Assembly: GCA_016872055.1 (NCBI GenBank)
Contig: VHBH01000001.1
Coordinates: forward strand, 248,001 to 312,000
Direction: 5' to 3'
DNA: 64,000 bases
Source: Nitrososphaerota archaeon
GTDB lineage: Archaea; Thermoproteota; Nitrososphaeria; Nitrososphaerales; Nitrosopumilaceae
A program made the position numbers and the translations under genes. The notes under the pieces are model-generated. The model was not told the DNA's origin. It searched no databases and was given only the letters and a program-made list of their open reading frames with translations. Shown piece by piece: positions 1 through 8,580 of the stretch. How positions within the stretch are numbered: position 1 is the first letter of the stretch; every line of letters starts with the position of its first letter.

Positions 1-501
1 AAACAATGCGTCTTTACTCTGCGCCCAAAAAGCCAGGGTGGAAGATTCCAGGGTACAGAAAAAGAGCGCATCTCCATTCTAAAATTAATCGCAGAATACA
101 ACCCTTATTTTGTGGATTTGGAATTTTCTACAGCTAGTAAGGATCTAGTAGATTACATCAAAAAAACAAAGACACAGATTTTGGTGTCATGGCACGATTT
201 TCATGGAACTCCATCTGCTGCAATACTACACCAAAGATATCAAAAAATGAAAAAGGTCTCTAAACACATCAAGATAGTAACTACTGCAAAGTCAATCAAG
301 GATGCCGCAACGGTGCTGTCGCTGTACAAAAAACAAAGCGCGGGCCTAATCGCATTTGCAATGGGTGATCATGGCAGAATATCAAGAATTTTGTGTCTGC
401 ATTTAGGTGCCCTATACACCTACGTCTCAATTGGCAAACCGGTGGCACCTGGCCAGTTCAGCTTAGATGAGATTAAATCGCTGCAATCCCTGCAGAAATA
501 A
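1..501 (+). CDS. aroD: 3-dehydroquinate dehydratase, type I (5' end outside window)
   Basis: Type I (Schiff-base) dehydroquinase of the shikimate pathway, converting 3-dehydroquinate to 3-dehydroshikimate in the cytoplasm. The frame is open from base 1, and the peptide before the first possible internal GTG start (112) is clearly family sequence (FTLRPKSQGGRF, then KERISILKLIAEYNPYF). The gene therefore begins upstream and 166 codons are visible. VSWHDFHGTPS holds the HDF segment around the catalytic His, and the segment near codon 83, KIVTTAKSIKDAAT, carries the expected Lys region. The C-terminal GKPVAPGQFSLDEI matches the family lid. It is followed 2 bases later by aroE, so it lies inside the aromatic operon. 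Identity is secure; only the N-terminus is missing. Confidence 0.93.
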   Translation, partial: KQCVFTLRPKSQGGRFQGTEKERISILKLIAEYNPYFVDLEFSTASKDLVDYIKKTKTQILVSWHDFHGTPSAAILHQRYQKMKKVSKHIKIVTTAKSIKDAATVLSLYKKQSAGLIAFAMGDHGRISRILCLHLGALYTYVSIGKPVAPGQFSLDEIKSLQSLQK

Positions 502-503
502 CA

Positions 504-1319
504 ATGGTCAAAACATTCGCAGTGATAGGAGATCCAATAGAGCATTCGCTGTCACCTAGCATTCACAATGCTGCATTCAAGGCGCTAAACCTGGACTGCA
601 CCTATATCGCATACAGAATTCCAAGGGGCGAGCTTAAAGAGGGAACCGAGTCATTGCGCCAAATTAAAATTGTTGGATTCAATGTTACCATTCCTCATAA
701 AATAGAGATGATGCAGTATCTGGATGATACAAGTCCGGAATGCAGGATGATTGGCGCAACAAACACAGTATCCAATGACAACGGAAAGCTCACAGGCTAC
801 AACACAGACATCGATGGATTCCTAGAGCCAATCAAGAAAAGAAATATTGGGATTTCCGGAGAGTCAGTCTTGGTACTAGGTTCAGGTGGTGCTGCTAGAG
901 CAATAGTTGCAGGCTTTGCAAAGGAAAAGGCAAAAAAAATCACCATTTCAAACAGAACATTACAAAACGCGCAAGCCCTATCAGAATTTGCATCCAACCT
1001 CGGTATAGATTCTGATTATATCACACTGCAAAATATTGATGTCTCAAAATACAAGTTTGTCATAAACGCAACCTCAATCGGACTAAAAAACGAGTCAAGC
1101 CCCATCCCCACAGGTGCAATAAACGCAAATCACGTCGTATATGACATCATATACATGCCAATGAACACAGACCTGATCCAGCAGTCAAAGAAAAATTCCG
1201 CTACAATAATCTACGGATATGAGATGCTCCTAGCACAAGCTGTCCTAGCATTTCAAATATGGCACAAAGTCCAGGCTCCATACGATGCAATGAAAAAGGT
1301 CTTACTTGGAGGATTTTAG
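504..1319 (+). CDS. aroE: Shikimate dehydrogenase
   Basis: NADPH-dependent reduction of 3-dehydroshikimate to shikimate. 271 residues, the usual length. The N-terminal substrate domain opens with AVIGDPIEHSLSPSIHNAAF (the SxS shikimate-binding pair) and has NVTIPHK near residue 60, whose Lys is the catalytic residue; NTDIDGF supplies the partner Asp. The nucleotide domain carries the GSGGAARA glycine-rich loop near residue 126, and NATSIGL sits near residue 188. The start ATG is 2 bases after the aroD stop, and the stop abuts the ATG of the next gene, so translation is probably coupled. Nothing is odd in the sequence. Confidence 0.96.
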   Translation: MVKTFAVIGDPIEHSLSPSIHNAAFKALNLDCTYIAYRIPRGELKEGTESLRQIKIVGFNVTIPHKIEMMQYLDDTSPECRMIGATNTVSNDNGKLTGYNTDIDGFLEPIKKRNIGISGESVLVLGSGGAARAIVAGFAKEKAKKITISNRTLQNAQALSEFASNLGIDSDYITLQNIDVSKYKFVINATSIGLKNESSPIPTGAINANHVVYDIIYMPMNTDLIQQSKKNSATIIYGYEMLLAQAVLAFQIWHKVQAPYDAMKKVLLGGF

Positions 1320-2171
1320 ATGAAGGTAAAGGCAACAGTAAACGGCGCAATTTCGCTGGTAAATGCAATTGCCACATGGAAGGGTGCAACACTTGGGATA
1401 ACGGCAAAAGTAGAAGCGATAGTATCCACATCTGAAGGAAGAGGAATTGATTTACAGCTATACAACAAAAACACCAGCTCGCGTCTTGTAAACAAGGTAA
1501 TCGAACTTGTAGTGCCAAAAAAACAGCTGGAAAAAAACAAGATAACAATCGCACTCCAATCAGAAATTCCGACAGGATATGGCCTCAAAAGCTCCAGCGC
1601 AATTTCATCTGTGATATCGCTTGCATGCCACAAATTATTCAATTCAAATTACACGGATTCCCAAGTCCTAAACGCAGGCATTGACGCATCGCTTGCCACA
1701 AAGGTGAGCATGACTGGCGCATACGACGATGCATCTGCGTGTTATTTTGGCGGAATCCAGGTCACAGACAACAAGGCCCGTAAGATAATAAGATCAGACA
1801 AGACGCCGGCAAATCTTGTCGCAGTAGTGTTTGTACCAAAGTCAAGAAAGCGAGGAAATGTAAAGCAGCTCAAGGTGCTTGATACCATATTTGAGCGAGC
1901 GTGGAATTTTGCAAAAAACGGCGACTATTGGAATGCAATGACCCTAAACGGATATGCAACATCTGCTGTCCTAAACTCTGATCCAAAAATAATCTCCTTA
2001 TTGATTGAAAACGGTGCACTTGGGGCATCGGTGTCAGGAAACGGGCCATCCATTGCAGCAATAGTAAAAAAAAGCAATGCACCAAAAATAAAAAAGGTCT
2101 TCTCAGAGCATGAGGGGGCAATCATGCTAGCAGAAATCAACAACCGGCGGGCCGAAGTTCATGAAGTGTAA
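1320..2171 (+). CDS. aroK: Shikimate kinase, archaeal GHMP type
   Basis: ATP-dependent phosphorylation of shikimate by the archaeal GHMP-superfamily enzyme, unrelated to bacterial P-loop AroK. 283 residues. The GHMP ATP-binding motif is visible as PTGYGLKSSSAISS around residue 81-94, and the third motif as GASVSGNGPSIAAI around residue 236-249. MTGAYDDASACYFGG near residue 130 is typical of this family. It starts directly at the end of aroE with no spacer and overlaps aroA by 11 bases, which fits the shikimate-to-EPSP order of the operon. The GHMP fold alone could suggest homoserine or mevalonate kinase, but the aro neighbourhood decides the call. Confidence 0.92.
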   Translation: MKVKATVNGAISLVNAIATWKGATLGITAKVEAIVSTSEGRGIDLQLYNKNTSSRLVNKVIELVVPKKQLEKNKITIALQSEIPTGYGLKSSSAISSVISLACHKLFNSNYTDSQVLNAGIDASLATKVSMTGAYDDASACYFGGIQVTDNKARKIIRSDKTPANLVAVVFVPKSRKRGNVKQLKVLDTIFERAWNFAKNGDYWNAMTLNGYATSAVLNSDPKIISLLIENGALGASVSGNGPSIAAIVKKSNAPKIKKVFSEHEGAIMLAEINNRRAEVHEV

Positions 2172-3429
2172 GGTAGAGCAGTCAAGGCTCGGTGGGACTA
2201 TGTCGTGTCCCCCGAACAAGAGTTACACGCATCGGGCAATCTTTTTGGCATCATTGGTAAACGGAAAGAGCTTAGTCAAAAACGTCCTAAGGTCAAGGGA
2301 CACAAACGCAACAATAGAGATCTGCAGGCAGCTTGGAGCAGAAATCACAGAAGCAGGCAGCAACCTCAAGATAAAAGGAATATCAAAATTTAAAAAAGAA
2401 GATCTAACACTTGATGCATCAAATTCTGGAACCACCATACGAATAGCGTCAGCAATTTCTGCTCTGCGCGATGCCAACACAACACTTACCGGTGATGAGT
2501 CCCTTGTCAAGAGACCTATGAAGCCGTTACTTGATGCGCTGGAATCGCTTGGCGCAAAATGCAAATCAAATGATGGCAGGCCCCCAATAGAAATATCCGG
2601 CAGCATCAAGGGAGGCAAAATATCAATTCCGGGAAACATATCAAGCCAATTCATATCTGCATTATTCATTGCATCGCCACTGACAGAAAACGGAATTACA
2701 ATCAACATTTCATCAGAGATGGTATCAAAGCCATACTTGGATGCCACAATATTCACAATGAAAAAGTTCGACGTCGAAGTAGAAGTAATTACTCCGTACA
2801 AAAAATACCACATTGCTCCTCAGGAATACAAGCATGCCACAATTTCAATTCCGTCTGACTTTTCCAGTGTCGCATTGTTATTGTCGGCTGCCGCCATGGT
2901 AGGGGAAAAGCTAACAGTCAATGTTTCAATTGGGGAGTTGGCACAGGGTGATGAGGCAATAATTGACATTTTGAGCAAAATGGGCGCGGACGTCTCACTT
3001 AACAATAATGCAATTAAGGTAAAATGCCCAGAAAGGCTTTCAGGTGGAAGGTTTGATCTATCCAACACTCCAGACCTGTTGCCGCCACTGGCAATCCTTG
3101 GACTAAAATGCGAAACACCACTGGAACTATACAATGTAAAGCATGCAAGATACAAAGAAACTGACAGAATAGCAATTCTTGTCAGGGAGTTAAAAAAACT
3201 AGGCCTAGAAATAATAGAAAAAGAAGATGGCATGATAATCAACCCGCCAACAATACTAAGGGGAGCTGAGCTAAATTCAGAAGACGACCATAGATTGTTC
3301 ATGGCGTTTTGCATTGCCGGCATGTATGTTGGAGGGTGCACAGTATCAGACCCAGAATCAGTTGATGTGTCATATCCAAGCTTTGTTGCAGATATGAATC
3401 GAGTCGGAGCAAAAATTGCAACGATATAG
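2161..3429 (+). CDS. aroA: 3-phosphoshikimate 1-carboxyvinyltransferase (EPSP synthase)
   Basis: Condenses shikimate-3-phosphate with phosphoenolpyruvate to EPSP. 422 residues, full length for the family. Seen: PPNKSYTHRAIFLASL at the N-terminus (substrate-binding Lys, Ser and Arg), DASNSGTTIRIASA near residue 85 (inverted-barrel loop), and YKETDRIAILVREL near residue 335 containing the conserved KETDR. The start ATG lies inside the last codons of the shikimate kinase gene (11-base overlap, different frame), pointing to coupled translation. After it, a 31-base gap holds a separate TATA-like box for aroC. Confidence 0.96.
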   Translation: MKCKVEQSRLGGTMSCPPNKSYTHRAIFLASLVNGKSLVKNVLRSRDTNATIEICRQLGAEITEAGSNLKIKGISKFKKEDLTLDASNSGTTIRIASAISALRDANTTLTGDESLVKRPMKPLLDALESLGAKCKSNDGRPPIEISGSIKGGKISIPGNISSQFISALFIASPLTENGITINISSEMVSKPYLDATIFTMKKFDVEVEVITPYKKYHIAPQEYKHATISIPSDFSSVALLLSAAAMVGEKLTVNVSIGELAQGDEAIIDILSKMGADVSLNNNAIKVKCPERLSGGRFDLSNTPDLLPPLAILGLKCETPLELYNVKHARYKETDRIAILVRELKKLGLEIIEKEDGMIINPPTILRGAELNSEDDHRLFMAFCIAGMYVGGCTVSDPESVDVSYPSFVADMNRVGAKIATI

Positions 3430-3430
3430 G

Positions 3431-3448
3431 TTATAAGCATCAGATGCT
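3431..3448 (+). promoter_or_regulatory. TATA-like box and overlapping 13-base palindrome before aroC
   Basis: TTATAAG at 3431-3437 lies about 27 bases before the aroC ATG at 3461, the spacing expected for a leaderless archaeal promoter. Partly overlapping and just downstream is AGCATC-A-GATGCT (3436-3448), a perfect 6+1+6 inverted repeat. A palindrome at this position would sit where TFB/RNA polymerase contacts the DNA and could be an operator. That role is inference; it could also be chance. Confidence 0.5.
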
Positions 3449-3460
3449 AATTTTTTACTA

Positions 3461-4555
3461 ATGGCGGGCAGCTCTATTGGTCAGAGACTAGTACTCACTA
3501 GTTTTGGTGAAAGTCACGGTAGATGCATAGGAGCTGTTCTTGATGGATGTCCAGCAGGCCTGGAACTGGAAGAAAAAGATATTCAAAAAATGCTTGACCA
3601 AAGAAAGCCAGGACAGTCCCTAGTATCGACACAGCGAAAGGAAGGTGATATTGTTGAAGTTCTCTCAGGCGTTTTCCGCGGCCATACTACAGGTGCCCCC
3701 ATTGCAATGATAATTTGGAATAAGGACCAGCATTCTCGCGATTATGACAACTTGATAACAAAGATGAGGCCGGGCCACTCTGACTATCCGGCGCTTATAA
3801 AATATAACCAATATAACGACCATCGTGGTGGCGGCAGGTTCTCAGGAAGACTCACTGCCACGCATGTGATGGGTGGTGCAATTGCAAGAAAGCTGCTCAA
3901 AGTATCACTTGGCGTTGAAACCAATTCCTATACGGTAAAAATTGGAAAAATCTCCATGAGCGAAAAGTTCGACTCTAAAATGAAAAATGTGATTTACCAA
4001 AACGAGGTCCGATGCCCAAACCCAAAGACTGCGGAAAAAATGCGAGTAGCAATTTTATCTGCAAGAAAAAGCGGCGACTCGCTTGGCGGAATCATCGAAT
4101 CCACAACAACAAATCTCCCAGTGGGCCTCGGCGAGCCCATATTTAGTTCACTAGAATCAGACATTGCAAAGGCAATCTACTCAATTCCATCTGTCAAGGG
4201 AGTTGAGTTTGGATCAGGCTTTGCAGGTTCAGAATTATACGGTTCACGAAACAATGACCCATACATTTCAAAAAAAGGCAGGGTATACACCAAGACAAAC
4301 AATGCAGGGGGAATCCTAGGTGGACTGTCCACCGGAATGCCAATTACAATGAGAGTGGCATTCAAGCCCGCATCATCGATTGCAAAAAAACAATCAACAA
4401 TAGACATCAAGACAAAAAAGCCGGCATTACTGCAAGTGCAGGGAAGGCACGACCCATGTGTTGTCCCAAGGGCTCCCCCAGTGGTGGACTCGCTGGTGTC
4501 ATTGGTATTAGCTGATCATGCGCTCATCGGCGGATTCATCAAGCCGGTTTTATAG
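3461..4555 (+). CDS. aroC: Chorismate synthase
   Basis: Reduced-FMN-dependent elimination of phosphate from EPSP to give chorismate. 364 residues. Family signatures are all present: [16 protein letters not shown] near residue 14, [19 protein letters not shown] near residue 125, and [16 protein letters not shown] near residue 333. A TATA-like box 26-30 bases upstream of the ATG implies a leaderless transcript in addition to read-through from aroA. The next gene starts 3 bases after the stop. The family and start are clear. Confidence 0.96.
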   Translation: MAGSSIGQRLVLTSFGESHGRCIGAVLDGCPAGLELEEKDIQKMLDQRKPGQSLVSTQRKEGDIVEVLSGVFRGHTTGAPIAMIIWNKDQHSRDYDNLITKMRPGHSDYPALIKYNQYNDHRGGGRFSGRLTATHVMGGAIARKLLKVSLGVETNSYTVKIGKISMSEKFDSKMKNVIYQNEVRCPNPKTAEKMRVAILSARKSGDSLGGIIESTTTNLPVGLGEPIFSSLESDIAKAIYSIPSVKGVEFGSGFAGSELYGSRNNDPYISKKGRVYTKTNNAGGILGGLSTGMPITMRVAFKPASSIAKKQSTIDIKTKKPALLQVQGRHDPCVVPRAPPVVDSLVSLVLADHALIGGFIKPVL

Positions 4556-4558
4556 AAA

Positions 4559-5929
4559 ATGTCAAACATTGACCAGCTCCGAAGCAAAATAGACGAAATC
4601 ACAATGCAAATGCTCAAGCTGTTCAAGGAGCGAACCGACGTAGCAAAGCAGATAGGCGAGATCAAAAAAAGCTCCGGACTACATGTATTTGATGAAGGAA
4701 GAGAAGGACAACTTCGTGTGGAGGTCATAAATCTCTGCAACGAAATAGGGCTGGACGAGTCCATTGGTATAAAATTCCTAAATTTCCTCCTAAACGAGTC
4801 GGTAAAAGTCCAGTTAGACGGAAAACAAACGCACCTGACAATATTTCTCAAGGCAAAGACACTTGAGCAGCAAGGCAAGAAGATAATCCACATGGAGGTG
4901 GGCGAGCCGGACTTTATGCCATCGCCAATAGTAAAATCCGCACTAGCCGAAGCATACGATAAGGGCCTAGTAAGGTATGGTCCGGCACTCGGCATGCCAG
5001 AACTGCGAGAGGCACTGGCGAAATATTGTACTAAAAAATTTGGCGCTCAAATCAAAACTGAAAACATCCTAGTTTCACCAGGCGGAAGATTTTCAGTATT
5101 TTCGGCAATCTCTACTCTGTTAAACCCAGGCGATGAGATCATTGTAATAGAACCCGCATGGCCTGCATACCGAGACTGCGCAGCAAACGCCGGAGTAAAG
5201 GTCAGGACAATAGCAACCACACTAGAGAACAACTGGGAACCATCCATTTCCGAAATAGAAAACACCGTCAACCCTAACACAAAGATGATAGTCCTGAATT
5301 ATCCAAACAACCCTACAGGTAAGGTGCTCTCGCCAAAATTGCAGGACCAGATCATGGAGCTGGCAAAAAGGCGAGATCTGTATGTTTTATCTGACGAGAT
5401 TTATTCCGAATATGCGTTTTCAGAATGGAAGTCGATTCTATCAAACAATTATCCAAAGTCAATTGTGATACAGTCATTTTCAAAATCACACGCAATGACA
5501 GGCCTGAGAATCGGCTACACCGTCACGGATCCAAAAATAATTGAAAAAATGGTTAAGCTTCAAGCGTTATGCATTACAAATGTCGCAGAGCCAATCCAGT
5601 ATGCGGCACTAAAAGCACTAGAAACAGATACTACACAGAACGCAATGATAGTAAAATCAAAAATCAATGTACTGTTAGATGAGGCAAAGAAAATGGGTTT
5701 GCAGTTTGTCAATCCAGACGGCGCAATGTACCTTTTTGCCAAAATAGATAAGCCTGGATTTGATGGGCTAGAGTTCACCAACAAACTTTTAGACCATGGT
5801 GTTGCCGTAGCACCTGGGGACGGGTTTGGCGATTACAAGGGATTCATCAGGATATCTGCATGTCAGGACATAGGCAGCCTAAAGAAGGGAATGATGATAT
5901 TACATGAGGTTCTGAGGAATAATAGATGA
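4559..5929 (+). CDS. Chorismate mutase-aminotransferase fusion protein
   Basis: Two enzymes in one chain of 456 residues. Residues 1-90 form an AroQ-type chorismate mutase helix bundle (LRSKIDEITMQMLKLFKERT, then a VAKQIGEIKKSSGLHVFD segment with the conserved Arg and Lys). From about residue 95 follows a fold-type I aspartate-family aminotransferase: VGEPDFMPSP, NYPNNPTGKV near residue 245, SDEIYSEY near residue 278, and the PLP lysine in SFSKSHAMTGLRIGY near residue 305. The fusion would link chorismate-to-prephenate with a transamination of prephenate, phenylpyruvate or hydroxyphenylpyruvate. The tyrA-like gene next to it (4-base overlap) completes a tyrosine branch. Which keto acid is used cannot be read from sequence. 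Confidence 0.88.
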   Translation: MSNIDQLRSKIDEITMQMLKLFKERTDVAKQIGEIKKSSGLHVFDEGREGQLRVEVINLCNEIGLDESIGIKFLNFLLNESVKVQLDGKQTHLTIFLKAKTLEQQGKKIIHMEVGEPDFMPSPIVKSALAEAYDKGLVRYGPALGMPELREALAKYCTKKFGAQIKTENILVSPGGRFSVFSAISTLLNPGDEIIVIEPAWPAYRDCAANAGVKVRTIATTLENNWEPSISEIENTVNPNTKMIVLNYPNNPTGKVLSPKLQDQIMELAKRRDLYVLSDEIYSEYAFSEWKSILSNNYPKSIVIQSFSKSHAMTGLRIGYTVTDPKIIEKMVKLQALCITNVAEPIQYAALKALETDTTQNAMIVKSKINVLLDEAKKMGLQFVNPDGAMYLFAKIDKPGFDGLEFTNKLLDHGVAVAPGDGFGDYKGFIRISACQDIGSLKKGMMILHEVLRNNR

Positions 5930-6780
5930 AAAAAAGCATCACTGTTTTGGGCGCAGGTGGTAAGATGGGCCAATGGTTTACCAAGTATTTTGCATCAATT
6001 GGCTACGAGGTAATCGGTTTTGATTCGGAGGCACCAATCACTGACAAGTCAGTCAAAAAGGCGACATCTTTAGTCGGTGCAGTTCTCAACGCCGACTTGG
6101 TACTATTATGCACACCAACGAGACGCACACCAGAGATAATCAGACTGATTGCAAAGGAGATGAAGCGAGAATCATTTCTTATAGAGATAACATCGCAAAA
6201 GGCAAAGACAGCAGCCGCATTATTGAAAATTCCATCAAAGATAAACCCAGTTTGCATTCACCCAATGTTTGGCCCAGGCGCAAAAAAGATCAAGGGGCAG
6301 AATATCATATCTATTCCAATCAAGGATGCAAAAAAAGAGCTTGCACTTGTAAAATCACTCTTTGAGGGCGCAAACTTTGTCACGATAGATGCAATAGAGC
6401 ACGACAAAAAAATAGCAATCATACTCGGCCTAACACACCTTGTGAATCTGGCATTTGCAAATATTCTATCCAAGGATGACAAGATTTCCCTGACAGAGCG
6501 CATGTCCGGCACCACATTCAAGATTCAAAAGATTCTCTCAGAAAGCATCATGACGGAATCAACTGAGCTGATTGAAACAATAATATCAAATCCAGAAATC
6601 AGAAGAGCCGCGGAGGAATTCTGGAAGGACGTTGGAAGACTACTGACTGCTATTCAGGAGGGAAAGTCAGAGGAAATAAACACATACATTAGAACAGTTC
6701 AGGAAAACTTGGCAAAGAACTCGAACCTTGAAGAGTCCTACAAGAAACTAAATACAATGATCAACGCAATCGAAAAGTGA
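5926..6780 (+). CDS. tyrA: Prephenate dehydrogenase-like protein
   Basis: NAD(P)-dependent oxidative decarboxylation of prephenate (or arogenate) in tyrosine synthesis. 284 residues. An N-terminal Rossmann loop GAGGKMGQWFTKYFASIGY is followed by LLCTPTRRTPEII, and CIHPMFGPGAKK near residue 108 is the TyrA HPMFGP signature. The C-terminal half is the helical dimerisation domain (HLVNLAFANIL, then LTERMSGTTFKI). The ATG overlaps the stop of the fusion gene by 4 bases. The family is clear; prephenate versus arogenate preference is not resolved. Confidence 0.88.
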   Translation: MKKSITVLGAGGKMGQWFTKYFASIGYEVIGFDSEAPITDKSVKKATSLVGAVLNADLVLLCTPTRRTPEIIRLIAKEMKRESFLIEITSQKAKTAAALLKIPSKINPVCIHPMFGPGAKKIKGQNIISIPIKDAKKELALVKSLFEGANFVTIDAIEHDKKIAIILGLTHLVNLAFANILSKDDKISLTERMSGTTFKIQKILSESIMTESTELIETIISNPEIRRAAEEFWKDVGRLLTAIQEGKSEEINTYIRTVQENLAKNSNLEESYKKLNTMINAIEK

Positions 6781-7184
6781 TGCGTTCTACAAAAATAGTA
6801 ACATCCTTTGTGGTATCGCAGGAAAAAATCCTCATCCTAAAACGAAGCAACCACGTAAAATCCATGAAAGGGTTGTGGGGCGCAGTAAGCGGAATAATAG
6901 AGTGTGGAGAGGAACCACTACATCGAGCAAAGATAGAGATTTTCGAAGAAATTGGCGCAAAACCAGAATCAATAGAGCTTCTCAAGGCAGGAAAGGACAT
7001 GACAGTATCATCTCCACAATATCCAAACCACCAGTGGCACATCTTTCCGTTCTTGTTTAAAATGGAGACTACGGAGGTCCAGCTAAACTGGGAAAACTCA
7101 TCCTATAAGTGGATTAATCCCAACGAGATAAACCAGTATGAGACAGTGCCAAACCTGGATGAAGTCCTACTCAACTTGCTGTAG
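6780..7184 (+). CDS. Nudix hydrolase
   Basis: Predicted nucleoside-diphosphate-linked pyrophosphohydrolase of 134 residues. The Nudix box spans residues 38-60: GIIECGEEPLHRAKIEIFEE, then IGA. It has the spaced glycine and glutamates, but the usual Arg of REUxEE is Ile. The ATG at 6780 shares its A with the upstream TGA; a GTG three bases earlier is the alternative. It is the last gene of the aromatic operon and may be co-transcribed without belonging to the pathway. Its 3' end overlaps the opposite-strand thiC by 18 bases. The substrate cannot be predicted. Confidence 0.82.
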   Translation: MRSTKIVTSFVVSQEKILILKRSNHVKSMKGLWGAVSGIIECGEEPLHRAKIEIFEEIGAKPESIELLKAGKDMTVSSPQYPNHQWHIFPFLFKMETTEVQLNWENSSYKWINPNEINQYETVPNLDEVLLNLL

Positions 7185-8495
7185 GTTTTCGTTTTCTTTG
7201 ACGTACTTTCTTTGCTGTGGCAGCATCAAATAGACGCATGCCCCGCCACACATTGTACAGGGGACGTTGTTGCCAGTATGCTGGCCTGTCCTGTTGTGTA
7301 TTCTAGCTGCCTCTTCAGGATCAATGGACAGGGCGATTTGTTTTTCCCAATCAAGGGTTCTTCTTGCTTCTGTCATCTTTGTGTCCCATATGATTGCCTT
7401 GTCGCGCAGCTTTACTAGGTCTCCCGCATGTGCTGCAATTCGGTAAGCAATCAATCCCTGCCGAACTTCTTGTGCATTTGGCAATGCAAGGTGTTCTGCA
7501 GGAGTCAGATAGCACAAGAGGTCGACTCCCTCACTTGCGGCAATTGCGGCACCTATTGCACTGGAGATATGGTCATAGCCAGATGCGATATCTGTAACCA
7601 ATGGTCCCAGCACATAATACGGAACATCTCCAATAAGTGATTTTGCAAGCCTGACGTTTGCTGCAACCTCGTTTAGCGGAACATGTCCTGGGCCTTCAAC
7701 CATTACCTGAACGTCTTGCTCGTGCGCTTGCTTTGTCAGCCTTGAGATGTTTATCATTTCCTGCACCTGTAGCTCGTCATGTGAATCCAAAATTGATCCC
7801 GGTCGCAGTGCGTCGCCAAGGCTAAACGTCACGTCATATTTTTTTGCAAGTTCCATCAGATAATCATAATGAGTAATGTATGGATTTTCCTTGTCGTATT
7901 TTAGCATCCAGGCGGCAGTGATTGTTCCGCCCTTGCTCACAACTCCCCCATATCGCTGAACCTTGAGTATTCTCTTGGCGATTTCCTTTGTTATGCCAGA
8001 GTGTATTGTGGTGTAGTCTACGCCGTCTTTTGCATTGTTCTCAAACGCATTTAGAAAATCATCCTCGGTGATATCTAGTGGGTTTTTGTGCTTTTCAACC
8101 CCATGGTTGTATGCCTCGTAAATTGGCACCGTACCAAATGTGATTGGTGCGGCCTCTAGCAAAGCGCGCCTAATTGCTCCAACGTCTCCACCATCTGACA
8201 GATCCATGATAGTATCAGCATGGTGCTTTACTGCCATTTGCGCCTTTTCAATTTCCTCGTTTAGATTAACTTTTAGTGTAGATGTGCCAATGTTTACGTT
8301 GACCTTGGTCTTGAGGCCTTTGCCGATTCCGACTCGGTGTACTTTTTGCGGTCGAACATTATTTGCAGGAATGATAATCGAGCCGGTTGCCATTCTAGAA
8401 CGTAGCCACTCTGGAGTTACTCCCTCGTCTTTTGCCACTTGTTTCATTTCGTCTGTTATAACACCACGACGTGCTGCAGCTAGCTGAGTTCCCAT
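7167..8495 (-). CDS. thiC: Phosphomethylpyrimidine synthase ThiC
   Basis: Radical-SAM enzyme converting aminoimidazole ribotide to HMP-phosphate, the thiamine pyrimidine. 442 residues, the shorter archaeal form without the bacterial N-terminal domain. Strongly conserved blocks are MNLSDGGD-like LSDGGDVGAIRRALL, TIHSGITKEIAKRIL, MVEGPGHVPLNEVAANV, YVLGPLVTDIASGYDHISSA and CYLTPAEHLALPN. The C-terminal cluster motif reads CTMCGGAC, that is CX2CX3C, one residue tighter than the textbook CX2CX4C. It starts at ATG 8495, divergent from thiD-thiN, so the two probably share a control region. The Fe-S cluster would come from the Suf system. Confidence 0.95.
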   Translation of the reverse strand: MGTQLAAARRGVITDEMKQVAKDEGVTPEWLRSRMATGSIIIPANNVRPQKVHRVGIGKGLKTKVNVNIGTSTLKVNLNEEIEKAQMAVKHHADTIMDLSDGGDVGAIRRALLEAAPITFGTVPIYEAYNHGVEKHKNPLDITEDDFLNAFENNAKDGVDYTTIHSGITKEIAKRILKVQRYGGVVSKGGTITAAWMLKYDKENPYITHYDYLMELAKKYDVTFSLGDALRPGSILDSHDELQVQEMINISRLTKQAHEQDVQVMVEGPGHVPLNEVAANVRLAKSLIGDVPYYVLGPLVTDIASGYDHISSAIGAAIAASEGVDLLCYLTPAEHLALPNAQEVRQGLIAYRIAAHAGDLVKLRDKAIIWDTKMTEARRTLDWEKQIALSIDPEEAARIHNRTGQHTGNNVPCTMCGGACVYLMLPQQRKYVKENENLQQVE

Positions 8496-8549
8496 GATAC
8501 CATTAGGCCGAGTCTAGATTTAAACAGTAGGCAGAATGAACTACAAATA

Positions 8550-8556
8550 CTATAAT
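8550..8556 (+). promoter_or_regulatory. TATA-like box for thiD-thiN
   Basis: The sequence CTATAAT lies 25-31 bases before the ATG at 8581, the leaderless spacing seen repeatedly in this window. It supports 8581 over an upstream in-frame ATG at 8536, which would place the box inside the coding sequence. Confidence 0.5.
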
Positions 8557-8580
8557 TCAGAGAATCTCCATGAAATCTCA

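Noticed and set aside
8496..8580. TPP riboswitch before the thiamine genes
   Set aside because: The spacer is 85 bases, both genes look leaderless, and no THI-box-like sequence was seen.
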